Below, piece after piece: positions 9,468 to 21,058 of a stretch of DNA of 64,000 bases (positions are counted from its first letter, which is position 1; the number at the start of each line of letters is the position of its first letter). The stretch is from Cryoendolithus antarcticus. Taxonomy: Eukaryota > Ascomycota > Dothideomycetes > Cladosporiales > Cladosporiaceae. The notes below the pieces were generated by a model. That model saw nothing but the letters and a program-made list of their open reading frames with translations, did no database searches and was not told the origin of the DNA. The translations under genes and the position numbers were made by a program. The stretch lies in assembly GCA_002077065.1 (NCBI GenBank), contig NAJO01000001.1:1-64000 (forward strand), read 5' to 3'.

Positions 9468-12400
9468 CTAGTACCGCCGTCCACCACCGCCGCCACCTCC
9501 GCGGCCCTGGTAGCCTCCTCCGCCACCTTGATAGCCTCCTCCGCCCTGATACCCGCCATACCCACTTCCTCCATCCCTATAACCACCTCCATACCCTCCC
9601 TGGCCTCCACCCCTCTGCCCACCATACCCTCCACCTCCGTTCTGCTGCCCTCCGTAACCCCTGTCATCCCGCCTCTCATAGCCCCCTCTATCGCCATACC
9701 CTCCACCGCCACCCCTGCCATTCTGCTGAGGCGGATATCCCTGTGGCATCTGTGGTGGGATGCCCCCCGGAAAGTGCCGTGCGGCCTGCGCCGCAAGTTG
9801 AGGCGGAAGATCCGGGAGTCTGCCTTGCGACGGTGGGCCACCGTAGCCATTCCCAGAACCGTACCCGCCATTAGGACCATAGCCATTGTTGCCTTGATAG
9901 CCACCGCCGTTGCTGTGACCGTTGCCGTTGCCGTTTTGCGCGCTGTAGTTGATCCGTCGACCGTCACTACGATCGCCGTTTTGGCTAAGCTGTACACCGC
10001 CGTGGCTGCGGCCGGATTTGTTGGCTTTGTCGCGTGTGGTCTGAATGTCAGAGTAATCCAGCATTGGCTCGTTGAATTTGATTCCCGGCAAGAGCATACT
10101 CTTATGCAGCTCAGGGAACTGCGGCATATGGTAATGCACCGTCACAGCCTCGTTCTGCTCCAGATCCGTGAACTTGTCCTGACTAGTCGGTAGTGGGAAC
10201 TCAAGCGTAGCGTTGGGGATGTAGGAGTCTGACTTCGCCATCTTACCGGCCAAACCTTCGGAGATCTTGGATGAGATCTTCACCTTGCTGCCGGGGGTTG
10301 TGGTGGCTTTCTTGGTGTAGAAAGAGGATGCGACTTCTTCGTAGAGTGGATGGCGCGTGCTGAAGATCAGCGCTTCGTTGCCGATAGTGTTGCGGCGGAC
10401 TTCGGCTTCGGTAAGCAGTGGGTACTTCGTGTCCATGGCGTCGAGCAGGCGCTTCTCGTCTATCCATGGCAGTAGCGCGACACCTTGCCAAGCGAACTTC
10501 TTGCCGTTCAGGTCAATGTCGAAGTCTACGGGGTAGAACTCGATGATCGGACTATCCTCATCCGTCATCAAGGGATGGAAGACAGCTGGAATCGTGTGAT
10601 TCGAGCGCGCAGGCATAACGCCCATGAGCTGCTCGTATGGCCGGAACGGCTTCCCTTTCTTGAACTCCACAACCTGCGATTCCATATTGATGAAGTCCGC
10701 CGCGAAAGGTGCGTAGTGGTGGGGATAGTACCACGTCCAAGATGGACAGCCCTGGAAGTAGTATAGCAGCACCCAGCAGAGGCCTTCAACGTAGTCGGCA
10801 GCGACTTTGTTGCGGAAGGCAATGTCTTCGGGTCCGACGTGGAACTTTTGCTCGTAGTAGCGCGTTTCGTAGCCTTCCTCCCACAGCTTGACAGTATCTT
10901 CGGGCATGACATCGACGTCTGCTGAGGTGCCGCCAAGTGCGCCCGATGTTCCACGGTTAAGCGGGTCGGCTACCTCTTTGTTAGGCGTATTGCGGCCGGG
11001 TGTTGAGGGATTCGAGCTGGGTTCATCGGCCGCATCATCAATCATGTCGCGGGTGCGCTTGCCGAGTACAGGTGCTGGCTCACCGTTCGAGGCTTGCGCA
11101 AATAGCGCGTCGAGCTCGGCGCGTTGGTTTGCCGCTGGATTCTTGCTCTGCATTAAGCGTTCCTTCATCGCTGCTGCAGCAGACTTGTTCGCCGCGTTCG
11201 CCTCGCCGACAATATCAGCGTGCGTCAACGGCTTCTGATAGCGAGGATCGTTTGCGGTCTGCGCCTGGCCTGGAGCGAATGTCGGCAGAGCGTTGATGTC
11301 AGGTGCAAGATCCACACCTCGTCGAATCCCCCCACGAGCACCTCGCTGGATGACAGTCTCATCGAAGCCGCTCGGACCATTTGACATTCGCTGCCTCTTT
11401 CCTGACTCTCGGCGCTCCTTTGCCTCCTCTCGTCTTTTCTGGCCGGCTTCCTTCTGTAACTCAGTCTGGCGTCTGCGCTTGAAGATGGCATCCTCCTGCT
11501 TTGCCAGACCCTGCAACATCGTCTGTGCACGCGCAAGATCGACGTGCCCATCCTTTGTGACGTAGCCACCCATGTGTGGGATGTTATCTCTCCAAATGGC
11601 GATCAGCGTGTCAATGCCATTCTCGCGAATGTCCAGTGATGGCAGATGCGGCAAGAAATCGTTACCCACGAAGAAGCACATGAACACCCAGTCGTCCAAC
11701 GCTCGCTCCAGATCGAACGCAAAAGGCTGCTGTGGGACGCTCAATTCGACTGCAAGGTATTCACGAAGCACACCCACGTGGAGCCAGATGAATGGCTTGA
11801 GTGGCTTCACAATCTTGTCTTCGCCCTCCTTTGGTGCTGCAGTACCTCGACATGAGTCGGCCATGTGTCCCGGCTGGCCACACTTGCGACAGTGTCCGGG
11901 CTTTGTGTCGTTGGCGAAGACGTCCTCGCGCAGGACTCGGAAGTGGGGCTCATGGGTGGCGAGGCCCAGCATGATGAGGTCGGCGTCGAGTCCGTAGATG
12001 ACGTGTCTGGGGATGTTAGCGTATGAACTGCAACACCCAAGCTACGAGGTTCAGAGCGAAAGTGGAGATCAAAGCAAGGAAAGGATACGGGACGCGACTT
12101 ACCTCGTATTCGGGTCGTGGGTAGGAGACTGCCTCTGTGATCGTACAAAGTTCATGATCTTGTGCTCACCTTCGCCCGGAACTGTAGCATCAGAGATGAT
12201 GACTTTCAGCTTCTCCCAAGCCGGGTCAGTGCTCAGCTTGTAGCTGACCCAGTATCGCAGACTGGCTGCCAAGATGTCCATGAACGGTGTTCCAGGAGTG
12301 ATGGCGTTCGAGTCCCAGGTCTTAGCTGGCTTCTCGTCGCTGGCACCCTCGACTACTTGACCTTTGCTGGCCATCATCTCGTGGTACTCCTGCACCGCCT

Positions 12401-12803
12401 TGTCCTTCTCGGCCGCTTCCTGCGCAGACCTGAAGCGACGTGACCGCTGCTGGTTCATCTTCGCACGTGGAGCCACACCATCGACGGCGATCATGAGAAG
12501 CTTACGCGGGCGACACATGTTGACCACGCGCTCGGTGTACTCGAAGACTGCGATCATCATCTCCTCCTCGTTGGCAGGTGGCGGGCGATCCTCGGGATGA
12601 GAGCAGGGGTGAACGATGCCGTTCATATCTAAGTAGAGATTGTCCATTTCCTCGCCGTTGGGGTTCGGTCCGCGGGCGTCGATGGGGAGTTTCGTGGTAG
12701 TGCCATCGCCGTTGTCGACTTCCTCGCCCGCCTCCTCGATGACGGGCGAGATGATCTTTGGATACTTCTGGCTGAGCCAGCGGAAGAGTGCGGGAACGCC
12801 CAT
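9468..12803 (-). CDS. rat1: Nuclear 5'-3' exoribonuclease RAT1/XRN2
   Basis: complement(join(9468..12006,12103..12803)), 1,079 residues. The 96-nt intron (12007-12102) has a GTAAGT donor, GCTAAC branch point and CAG acceptor. RAT1 degrades 5'-monophosphate RNA in the nucleus, processes rRNA and snoRNA ends and acts in torpedo termination of Pol II. The N-terminal XRN domain starts [15 protein letters not shown]; the metal-binding acidic motifs [29 protein letters not shown] and [10 protein letters not shown] are intact. A CCHC zinc knuckle (about 273-286), typical of filamentous-fungal RAT1, is inserted in the catalytic region. [13 protein letters not shown] marks the conserved XRN middle part. 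The last 150 residues or so are a Gly/Tyr/Gln/Arg-rich RGG-like tail. Confidence 0.96.
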
Positions 12804-12931
12804 GTTGGTGGTAGTAATGCAGGTGCACTAGGCGGAGGTTGTAGAGGCGTCCCTGATGGGGGGTGTTGTCGCGTGTGCCGCTGCGGGAGTGCCCTAAGGA
12901 CTGAGGCGCGCAGTGTTTATTGGTACACCTC

Positions 12932-13201
12932 CTAGAGATGAGATATCTGATACGATGTGTCCTGGCCGAACGGAGAAGTTGACAAGCCGCTGCCGGTGAT
13001 GGACAGTGAGAAGGCGTCGCGAAGCCTCATCTTCATGCAAGTCTTCGAGGTGGCGCCAGCGAGCGGGATCAGCCGCAGCACTAAACTTTGTGCATCTGGC
13101 CTCACGAACGCGACCTCAATCGCGTCTACCTGAACAGAGTGCATTGACTGCAAGAACGATGGGACTGAACGGGAACTCACTTTCTGCGAGTTACTAGGCA
13201 T
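12932..13201 (-). CDS. Possible small protein, unrecognised
   Basis: A 89-codon frame opens at the ATG at 13201, only 50 bp from the divergent USO1 start. An in-frame 51-nt segment (13130-13180) has a GTGAGT donor and a TTCAG acceptor, so the protein may be 72 residues. It contains VDAIEVAFVRPDAQ and LVLRLIPLAG, then a Ser/Gly-rich end. I do not recognise a family. Support is only the open frame, the plausible small intron and the tight divergent arrangement; it could equally be a shadow of the shared promoter region. Confidence 0.35.
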   Translation of the reverse strand: MPSNSQKVSSRSVPSFLQSMHSVQVDAIEVAFVRPDAQSLVLRLIPLAGATSKTCMKMRLRDAFSLSITGSGLSTSPFGQDTSYQISHL

Positions 13202-13251
13202 GATGCAATAATCTTGCACGTGACTGCTGCACTGCAGCCTGAACCACCACA
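13202..13251. promoter_or_regulatory. Compact divergent promoter with CACGTGAC element
   Basis: The 50 bases before the USO1 ATG contain TGCACGTGACTG (about 13217-13228). CACGTGAC is the E-box/CDE1-type site recognised in fungi by Cbf1-like bHLH factors. Binding is inferred from the motif only. Confidence 0.4.
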
Positions 13252-16200
13252 ATGCTCAAGACACCGCCCCTGCAGACCGCAACTGCAACAATCGACACCC
13301 TCTGTGGCCGGCTCGCCTCCGCCACCCTCCTTGAAGACCGCCGAGCCGCCATCCTTGGTCTTCGCAGCTTCGCCAAACAATACCCAGCTTCTGTAGCAAG
13401 CGGCTCACTCCGCGAACTCATCACAACTCTCCGCCGAGATGGTCTCGGGGAGGCAGCCTCGCCGCGAGGTAAGAGTGACCGGAGACCAAGCGCAGCAGGA
13501 AGTGGAGATGTCGATACTATACGCCTAGTACTCGAGACACTGCTCATGCTCTTCAAGCCCGATGCAAACAGTCCCGAGGCAAGCGATGAGATTGCCTTCT
13601 TCATGGCGGATGAGTTCTCCATGGTATGTCTCCTACGTGCAGAAAGCGCAGTACAAGGTCTGATCGAGCTAAGCTAATGCCAGCGCCAAGACAACATTGC
13701 CCTGCTGCTGAACTTGCTGGACCCGACTAGTCCCTATGCCGATTACTACTCTCGACTGTATAGCGTCAATCTGCTGTCAGCCATATGTGCTGCGCGACCC
13801 GAGCGCTTGCAGGAGTGCGTCCTTAGTGCTCCACTTGGCACAAGTCGACTCGTGGGTGTGCTCGACGACACAAGAGACGCCGTCAGGAATGCTGGCCTAC
13901 TACTGCTTGTCGATCTCACAGGTGGTGCGAGTGAGGAGCTACGGAAGATTGTGGCTTTCGAAGATGTTTTCGCCAAGGTGTTTGCACTCATACGACTCGA
14001 AGGCGGTCTGGCAGACGCTGGCATTACTGGGCAGGATTGCCTGAGCCTGCTAGCGAATCTAACACGCGGCTCTGCGAGCAATCAGAGTGAGTTGCACGTC
14101 GGATACTTCGCGTGCGCTGCTGACAGCTTCCAGCGATGTTCCGAGAATCTGGCTGTGTTGGTCAACTCATGCAGCTGCTTCGCGAGATCTTCCCTCCTTC
14201 CACACCTTCCACTGACTTCGCCGCTGATACCCGAGAAAAGGCTGGCTGGGGCTTGCTGCAATTGTTCCGCTTCTTCCTCGTATCAGGTGAGGCCAGCACA
14301 CCTCAAAATCAGCTTGCGTTCTTCCGTGCTGGCGCTGCCCAGATCCTGCTGGATCTTGCCTTTCACGACGGCCTGCCTGTCCCACTGCGTGTGCTGGCCT
14401 TCCAGTCGACAGCTGGCCTGATCTCGAACAATCAACCCTTGCAGGAGCAACTGGCTGGCCTTCAGGTGGCAGTCGCGACTGCTGATAAGGGTGCACTGTC
14501 GCCTTCAGCCCCGCAGACCAACGGCTCGCGCTCTGCGCCTCATTCTGCCAAGACAAGTGCCAGAACGAGTGTCGAGAGGCCGCGCACCTACATCATCGAA
14601 GCCCTACTGGAACTCACGCTGAAGCAATCCACAGCTGAGACGTCACTTCGAGCAGCAGCGTGCGCCCTGATTCAAGCGTATCTCGGAAAGCACGACCGCA
14701 TCAAGGCCCACTTCCTGCAACGCGCGATTTCGGGTCACGAATCAAACGAGACAGGCGCAAATGCTTTGATCTCGCTGCTACAGCCTGACCTGAACGATCA
14801 CAACAGCATCGTGTTCGCAAGTTGGATTGCGCAAGATTTGGTCGTTGACATCACAGAGGCAAAGGCTGCCTTCGCGAGTATCAAAGAGGGCGGCGAGAGC
14901 GAGGACGAAGATGTGCTGACAGCGATACAATCGCTCGGCAGTTCACTCGAAGGCCTACTTCAATCTAGTGGCAACGGCACAACGATCATAGCATATACTT
15001 CGCTACTGACCGTCTTGCTCTGGGAGTTCGCTGCCGGCATTGACGACTTGCTAGCGGAGGGCTCGAGTCTGATTCAGGCTTTGGTCAATCACGCAGGGAA
15101 TGTTGCGACATCGCCTGTCACAGCAGGTGCAGCTGCTGTCTTGCTCGGTACGATCTACGAGTTCAGCACGAAAGACTCGCCCATACCGCGACGGACACTC
15201 GCTCCCCTACTCACGCAAAAGCTCACTCGAGCGAAATACCTCGCAGCCCTTCAGACACTTCGACAGGACCCAGCAGTCCGTGACTTCGATCTTTATCCCG
15301 CAGATGCCGCTGCCAATGGCTTGGACGCGACGTACGTCGATCTATTCCAGACGGAGTATTCCCGTCTACGGAAAGCTATCGACAAAGATCCAGGACTTGA
15401 GGTCCTCCCATCTTCGGCAAGTGAAGCAGGCGTGGACCGCGACATTCTTGATGAGCTTCGTCAGCAGATCACAGGTCTCAGCACAGCCTTGGCAGCAGCA
15501 CAGCAGAATGCACAAGATTCGATGCAGACCGCTGAGCAGGAACGACTTAGCTTGCAGAAAGAAGCGCAGACTGCGAGTGCCGAAGTCGAGCGATTACGAC
15601 GCATCAATCAAGCTATGCAGGCTGGGCACGAGGAGGATAGCCAGCGAAGTGTTGCGCAGAAGGCGACGGAGCTTGAGGCGCTAAACTTAGCTCATTCGCG
15701 GACGTTGGCAGGGCTGAGGCAAGATGCTGAGAAGTCTGCTCGTTCTGCGAGAGAGCAGGCTGAGCAGGCTGCACAACTACGGATCCAAGAACTCGAACGC
15801 CGGCTTGTGGAACTGGGCAACGCGCATCGGACTGAGCAGTCTGGACATGAGACCAAGTCTCGCGAGCTGCAGAATCTGACTGAACAACACGCCGGGTTAC
15901 AGCGAAATTTGCAGCAGACCAACATCCATTTCCAGACCTTGCAAACGCGTAATAGAGAAGTTGACACAGCATTACAGCAAGAGCGATCGCGGGCTGAGGA
16001 AGTGAGCGCGAAGCTCGCAAGTGCGAACGAGGCACATGCGAAGGCTTTGGCTGACGCTGCGCGTGCGGAGGAGGCTCTGAAAGAGGTGCGGGAAGAGCTG
16101 CAAGGTCGCGACGCCGAGCTGGCTACCGAGCGCGCTGGGTTTGCGGATCTTGAGGCCGAACTCGAGTCTCTCAAGACTGCCCTCACAACCGCACAGAAAG

Positions 16201-16556
16201 ATCTCGCAGTCGCCAAGACCGCTGCCAGCACGTCCTCAGCAGACGCAGATGACACCGCTACGCTCAAGAAAGAGCTCGCGGCTGCCAAGGAGGCTGAGAA
16301 AGCCGCCAAGGAGGAGCTTGACAGTATGCTGCTAGTACTCGCGGACATCGAGGCGGAGAGGGACGACTTCAAGGCCAAGGTCAAAGAGCTTGGTGGGGAC
16401 GTGGGCAGTGAGGAGGATGACGAGGACGAAGATGCTGATGGAGTCGACGAGGAGGATGGAGAAGAAGACGAGGACGACAAGGCTGATGTCTCTGACACAG
16501 TGGCAAAAGCCAACGGGAAAGCGGCCAAAAAAGCAGAGGACAGCGATGTGGACTGA
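13252..16556 (+). CDS. uso1: Vesicle tethering factor USO1/p115
   Basis: join(13252..13623,13684..14086,14134..16556), 1,065 residues. Introns are 60 nt (GTATGT donor, GCTAAT branch) and 47 nt (GTGAGT donor, CTGAC branch); both joins restore continuous family sequence (FSM|RQDNIALLLNLL and SNQ|TMFRESGCV). USO1 tethers COPII vesicles to the cis-Golgi with Ypt1. The N-terminal armadillo-like head (about 1-690) includes SPYADYYSRLYS and NQLAFFRAGAAQILLDL. A long heptad-rich coiled coil follows (about 695-990, Gln/Glu/Ala-rich). An acidic tail (EEDDEDEDADGVDEEDGEED) matches the p115 C-terminus that binds golgins. The coiled coil is shorter than in S. cerevisiae Uso1 and nearer to p115 length. Confidence 0.95.
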
Positions 16557-16677
16557 TACCGAATTTCAGCCATTGAAATACGAGAGCTACATAACCCGAT
16601 CAAACGCCATCAATGTACTCCAACCACCTTGCCTTACCTTTAGGCCTCACCCCTATCCCTATCACACCATTCATCTG

Positions 16678-17094
16678 TCACCGGTACCAGCCCCTACTAA
16701 ACCTCTCCCACCCTCCCACCCCTGCATACCGTCCAGCAGCCATCTGATTCCGCATCACCTGCTCATTGGTGAGCATTAGCAAATTCGGTGAGGCGGTGGT
16801 CATGGCGTTCGAGTGGCCGTTATAAGCCCATCGGCCGTAGGGGCTCTCGATACTACATCCCGGATAGTACATGGGTGGTTGCCGGATTACTTGGTTTGAG
16901 GGGGTGAGCTGGCCGTTGATGTAGTAGTAGGACATTACGGTGTTGAGCTGAGGTGGTTTGGAGGGGACAGGGAGTGGATGGGGGTTGGATGCTGAATCGA
17001 GTGGTAGGGATGGGATGGCGAAGGCGGAAGCGGATCTGCGAATAGGGAGAGAGTGGGCTGCGATTTTGAGTGGCATGATGGGTGTGGTGACCAT
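16678..17094 (-). CDS. Hypothetical small protein
   Basis: A 138-codon frame opens at the ATG at 17094, downstream of and collinear with the P450 gene. The N-terminus (MVTTPIMPLKIAAHSLPIRR) is rich in Ser/Arg/Pro and lacks acids, like a mitochondrial presequence. The C-terminal half is Tyr/Asn/Met-rich, with MSYYYINGQLTP, QPPMYYPG and RWAYNGHSNAM. No family is recognised. It is kept because composition and context look more protein-like than neighbouring shadow frames; it may be spurious. Confidence 0.35.
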   Translation of the reverse strand: MVTTPIMPLKIAAHSLPIRRSASAFAIPSLPLDSASNPHPLPVPSKPPQLNTVMSYYYINGQLTPSNQVIRQPPMYYPGCSIESPYGRWAYNGHSNAMTTASPNLLMLTNEQVMRNQMAAGRYAGVGGWERFSRGWYR

Positions 17095-17182
17095 GGTACA
17101 CATGACCGTGAAGCGGAGAGGCCAGGGTGACTGCGTTCGAGAGGGAAGAGCATGCAGACCAGAAACCAGATCCAATCACTCC

Positions 17183-18788
17183 CTACACCCTCGCAGTCAA
17201 TCCCACCTTCGCCCCTCCCAAATTCACAGCAGTGATATTGAAATTCTCCGTCCAAACCTCCTGTTCCATCCTCGTCTCGATCCTCGCAAAAGCCTGCGCA
17301 AGCCTGACAGTAACATACGACGCTTCCGTCAGCGCATACTGTTGTCCCAGACAAATCCTCGCCCCGCCATTGAATGGCAGATACTCCCAGCCTGGCCGCA
17401 AGCCCTTCTGACCTGTGATGGGATCATCAAGCCATCGCTCCGGGCGGAAGATCTCGGCGTCAGGCCCGTAGAAGTCTTGTCGACGATGCATTGAATAGAC
17501 AGACCAGGCCACAATTGTATCCTTGGGTACGAACATCGGATCAAGCCCTTTCGGTCCGCCGCCAAGAGGCAACGTAAGATCTTCCAAAGCTTGGCGAGAA
17601 TTCTGCGGCACAACAGGGTGGAGACGCAGAGACTCGTTCAGCAGCGCGCGCAGCCACTTGAGATCTTTGAGCTGTTCGAAGTTCGGCGCACGATCGTTCA
17701 AATGTGCGATCTCGTTCTGCAGCGATGTCCAGAGGTCTGGGCGCTTGGAGAGGATGAACCAGACGTTTGTTAGCAGTGAGGCGGTGGTGTCTCGTCCGGC
17801 GAGGAGGATGTTCAAGCATTCGGAGCGGATGCGGATGCGGTCTGAGGTCTGCTCCACGAGCTCGTCGATGAAGACGTAGCGGTCTTTCTTCTCGGATGAT
17901 TGGGCAGAATTCTCTTTTTTCATGAAGGCGTCGTCGACGAAGCGGTCCACGAAGGCGTGCACAATATCCCGGTCGGTCTCGAATGTGTTTCCGTCGAAGA
18001 GCCAGGGGAAGAGCTTTGCCCAGGGGCCCCAGCGAGAGCCTCGGGCAACTACGCCTTGGGCGCGATCGAAGGCGATGGAGAATTCGTGCTCGTCGGTGCG
18101 TAGGAGTGAGTCTGTGCTACCGCCGAGCAGGAACTCGGTAGCGCTATCCATGGTGAGGCTGAAGAAGAGTGGCGAAAGGTCTACTGTACTGCCATCTGCT
18201 GGAATGCGTTTGACGAGTCGAGCAACGTGCCTTTCAAACTTATTGAGATCGCCGACCTGGTTTCGTACAAAGTTCGGGCGTAGCATGTCGCGGCTGTGCT
18301 GCCAATCTGCGCCGTCTGTGGTGAAGATGCCTGGTCGAAATTAGTTGGAGAATGGCTCATCGATAGCGACATCGCTCACCAAGCCCGAACAATGGCCTGA
18401 ACCCCTCCATCCTCCTGCGACCGATACTCCACTTCTTGAAGTCAACCGCTTGAATCGTCTTCAGATTCTCCGGCTCAGTCGTAATGATGATATGTCTGCC
18501 AAGCACTACCACCTCAAGAGTGTTGGTGCCCATCTTCGAAAAGCGGGCATTGCTGGACTCCAGCAGACGATGGTTTTTGAGATCCCGGCCGACTTCGCGG
18601 AAGCGGTCGAGGCCGAGTATGGGGTCCCATTGTGGCAGTCTGGGCGGTGAGCTAGATCCGGTGGAGTGTTTGAAAGCGCGTTGCCGGCGGTAGAGCGAGA
18701 TGCGGGTGTAGATGTAGTAGATCAAGAAGAGGGAGGAGATTTGGAGGAGGGTGGGGTACATGAAGTGGAGGACTAATTTGATGGTCAT
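17183..18788 (-). CDS. Cytochrome P450, CYP52 family (alkane/fatty-acid omega-hydroxylase type)
   Basis: complement(join(17183..18330,18380..18788)), 518 residues. The 49-nt intron (18331-18379) has a GTGAGC donor, AACTAAT branch and CAG acceptor, and joins FGLG to IFTTDGADW. CYP52 enzymes hydroxylate the terminal carbon of alkanes and fatty acids at the ER. Seen: an N-terminal membrane anchor (LLQISSLFLIYYIYT), the family signature GIFTTDGADWQHSR, I-helix AGRDTT (about 314-319), ExxR in NESLR (369-372), FRPERW, and the haem loop FNGGARICLG (456-465, Cys 463). All catalytic elements are intact. The start was set at the first true ATG before the anchor; the frame upstream begins only with TTG. 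Confidence 0.93.
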
Positions 18789-19924
18789 GATGGTGCTGGG
18801 GAAGAACAGTGTAGTGCGGTCCAAGGCTGAATTGTAGCTGAAGCTACCAGACTGCGAGAGCGTAGTATGGCAGCTTTGGATTGCGGTCAGCAGTCAAGGT
18901 AGTCGAGATGTTAGTGAAGGAAGTGCTTGAAAGACCTAAGCTTTATCTTGATGCCTGCGGCTTCGATACGAGAGCGGCCGCCTGACAAGGGATTACATGG
19001 AGCTACTCGGTAGGTATGTTGTCAGGGTGGCATGAGGTCGGAAATTTGGCGAGGTGAGGTGATGCGGGGCGTGGTGCTATCGCTTAGCTTGAGTGCACAT
19101 CGAGCGTTCCTCCTGTTCATTCGCATAATTCGAGCTCGTTTACAGCAGTCGGAAGTCGGCATACTTTCGTACGCGTCCTGCTCGATGCACGGCACGACAC
19201 CTACCTGAGGTTATGCATGTTGCAACGAGTAGTTCGGTTTCGATTGATCTGACAGCCATTCACGCAGGTGGTGAACATTCATCTCGATAGATGTGGCAGG
19301 GCTGTTCCTGGTCACACGCGGCAATTTCACTCCTGCACCGCCGAAGCAGACTCCCAACCGGAACATCGCTCGACTATGAGCAAAGCGCATATCTTCCGGT
19401 CCTCGCATTCAGGGCGACATGGATCAACGTCGACACTCTTGTCCATTGTAGGTCTATATGCCTGCCCTGGTTCTGCCGAGGCTGCCTCCAGCATCCAATA
19501 ACGTCCAAAATATTCCAATCGAGTCTCTCTCCTCGCGCCCGTTCCTCACTTTCTCTTTTGGGCGCAGATGCTTCGCCCTTCGATCGACTAGACGAAACGA
19601 TATCGTTGTAGACATGACCCAGGGGTTGTCGCGTACTTTCACTAACTGACGAGAAGATGCTGCTCTCACCTGGGTTCACTTACACAGTGCCTACGTCTTT
19701 TATAAAGGCAGCTACCTTTCTTGATGCATTTTCTTTCGTTTGAGACCCAAGCCTCCACTCTCTGACCTTCAGCTCACAAAGCCTTCCCACCGACTTATCA
19801 CAGGCTAGACCATCCGACTTAGATCGCGGAAAGTACGACCCAACACCGCAGACCCAAAATCAGTCCCACTTCAAGTCCACTCGCTGACCTGTCGATAGAT
19901 CAACATCAGCAAGTCACAATCGAT
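18789..19924. other. Intergenic region, divergent promoters
   Basis: About 1.1 kb between the P450 and the small secreted protein, which are transcribed away from each other. Only short shadow frames occur. A TATA box is marked separately, and the last 200 bases form a CT/CA-rich leader. Confidence 0.5.
19701..19706 (+). promoter_or_regulatory. TATA box of the small secreted protein gene
   Basis: TATAAA in TTTTATAAAGGCAGC, followed by pyrimidine-rich sequence and a leader of about 200 nt before the ATG at 19925. A clear TATA box suggests strongly regulated expression, as is common for fungal secreted-protein genes. Confidence 0.5.
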
Positions 19925-20170
19925 ATGCGTACATCCACTGTCCTTGCACCCCTCATCTCCATCGCCACTGTTACCCTTGCCGGGCCCCTGGCATACGCAG
20001 CCTGTCAAGCAGGCTGCTCCGGTCTTGTCGTCGCTTGCTACGCTGGAGCAGGTTTTGTGTTCGGTAACGTCTTAGCGCTGGGTGCGCCAGCTGCAGTCGC
20101 GGCTTGCAACACGAGCTATGGTGCATGCAATGCTGGCTGTGCGCCGTTGCTGCTTGCGCCAGGGCCGTGA
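19925..20170 (+). CDS. Small secreted six-cysteine protein (zygote-specific-protein-like)
   Basis: 81 residues, no intron. The first 25 or so are a signal peptide (hydrophobic ISIATVTLAGPLAYA). The mature part has six cysteines at 27, 31, 38, 61, 68 and 72: C-x3-C-x6-C, a 22-residue Gly/Ala/Val-rich middle, then C-x6-C-x3-C. This mirror-image spacing and the ACQAGCSGLVVACYAGAG wording match a family of small fungal secreted proteins resembling the Chlamydomonas zygote-specific protein. Function is unknown; effector-like or surface roles have been suggested only by size and cysteine content. It ends in Leu/Ala/Pro without a GPI signal. Confidence 0.8.
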   Translation: MRTSTVLAPLISIATVTLAGPLAYAACQAGCSGLVVACYAGAGFVFGNVLALGAPAAVAACNTSYGACNAGCAPLLLAPGP

Positions 20171-20338
20171 TCGCGCGAGATAAGTATCTTTGAGCTGCTC
20201 GATGGCTATGTGCGCTGTCGGAAATTCGAATCCAATCGGGCTGTCTGTGAACGAGAGAGATGGATAGTGGTGGTAGAAAATTGGAGTGCGAGTGATACAG
20301 TGATGGTCCCCTGCGTCATACCTTGACTTTGATATTCA

Positions 20339-21058
20339 TCAGTCCCAACCTCCCTCCATGCTATCCCTCACACACTTCCTGACTCTCCGCCGGAACTCCT
20401 TCCGATCTTCCCTCCACAGGCTCCCGGCCTCCAAGTTCGCCGCGCTCTCGTCGTTCGGACTACCCAGCATGCTGATCACGCTCAGCAAAATTGATTCTGG
20501 CGACTGTACGGGCGACCAGCGCTCAGATGCCTGCTCGTAGCCGTACTGGTCGTCGCCTGGAGGGTGGAGGATGGATATGCAGACGTCGCCGTTGGGGTAG
20601 ACTAGAATGCCGTGAGCTTAAGTGGCGTGGAGGGGTGGTGTTGTGGCCTAGACTTACCATTGGGATGGAAGATCGACGTCGAGAACTTCATCTTCGGCGG
20701 TAGATGCGGATACGTTGGTGGGAAAGTCATGCGTGCTCTGAAGCAGCCACCTGCAGTCACTTCGATCAGCCCAGTTCCCTACGTCTGCACCACTCCAGCC
20801 CATCTCCAGCCAATCTGATGTAGCAGTCACCTACCTGCATCCTCACTCACCTCCGTACATGCTGTCTTGATCCTCGCTCAGCATGAGCATGACTTCCCAT
20901 TCAAAGACATCATCTCCGACCAGTCCGCATGAGATGCCAGGTATGTCCTTGTCTTTCTGCATCTGCTTGAACTGCTTTCCAAGTAGAAGTGCTGCTGAAG
21001 ATTGGCCGCCGGGTGAGCCACTGGTGCGGCGGTCTGTAGAGCGGGGAGTGCTGGCCAT
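20339..21058 (-). CDS. ubc7: Ubiquitin-conjugating enzyme E2, UBC7/UBE2G2 type
   Basis: complement(join(20339..20601,20658..20750,20851..21058)), 187 residues, assembled from three short exons. Introns: 100 nt (20751-20850, GTGAGT donor, TGCAG acceptor) and 56 nt (20602-20657, GTAAGT donor, TAG acceptor). The exons join as [18 protein letters not shown] and [22 protein letters not shown]. The active-site Cys lies in GDVCISIL, followed by the family's acidic loop ([10 protein letters not shown]) and [23 protein letters not shown]7 works with Cue1 and Hrd1/Doa10 ligases in ER-associated degradation. The N-terminus has a Ser/Gly-rich extension (about 25 residues) before [10 protein letters not shown]. 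Confidence 0.93.

Noticed and set aside
9327..10193. 288-codon Ala/Ile/Ser/Thr-rich frame on the plus strand
   Set aside because: Antisense of the Gly/Tyr-rich RAT1 tail; low complexity is inherited from the real gene.
15692..16603. 303-codon Ser-rich frame on the minus strand
   Set aside because: Antisense shadow of the USO1 coiled coil and acidic tail; Ser/Ala runs are the complement of Glu/Ala codons.
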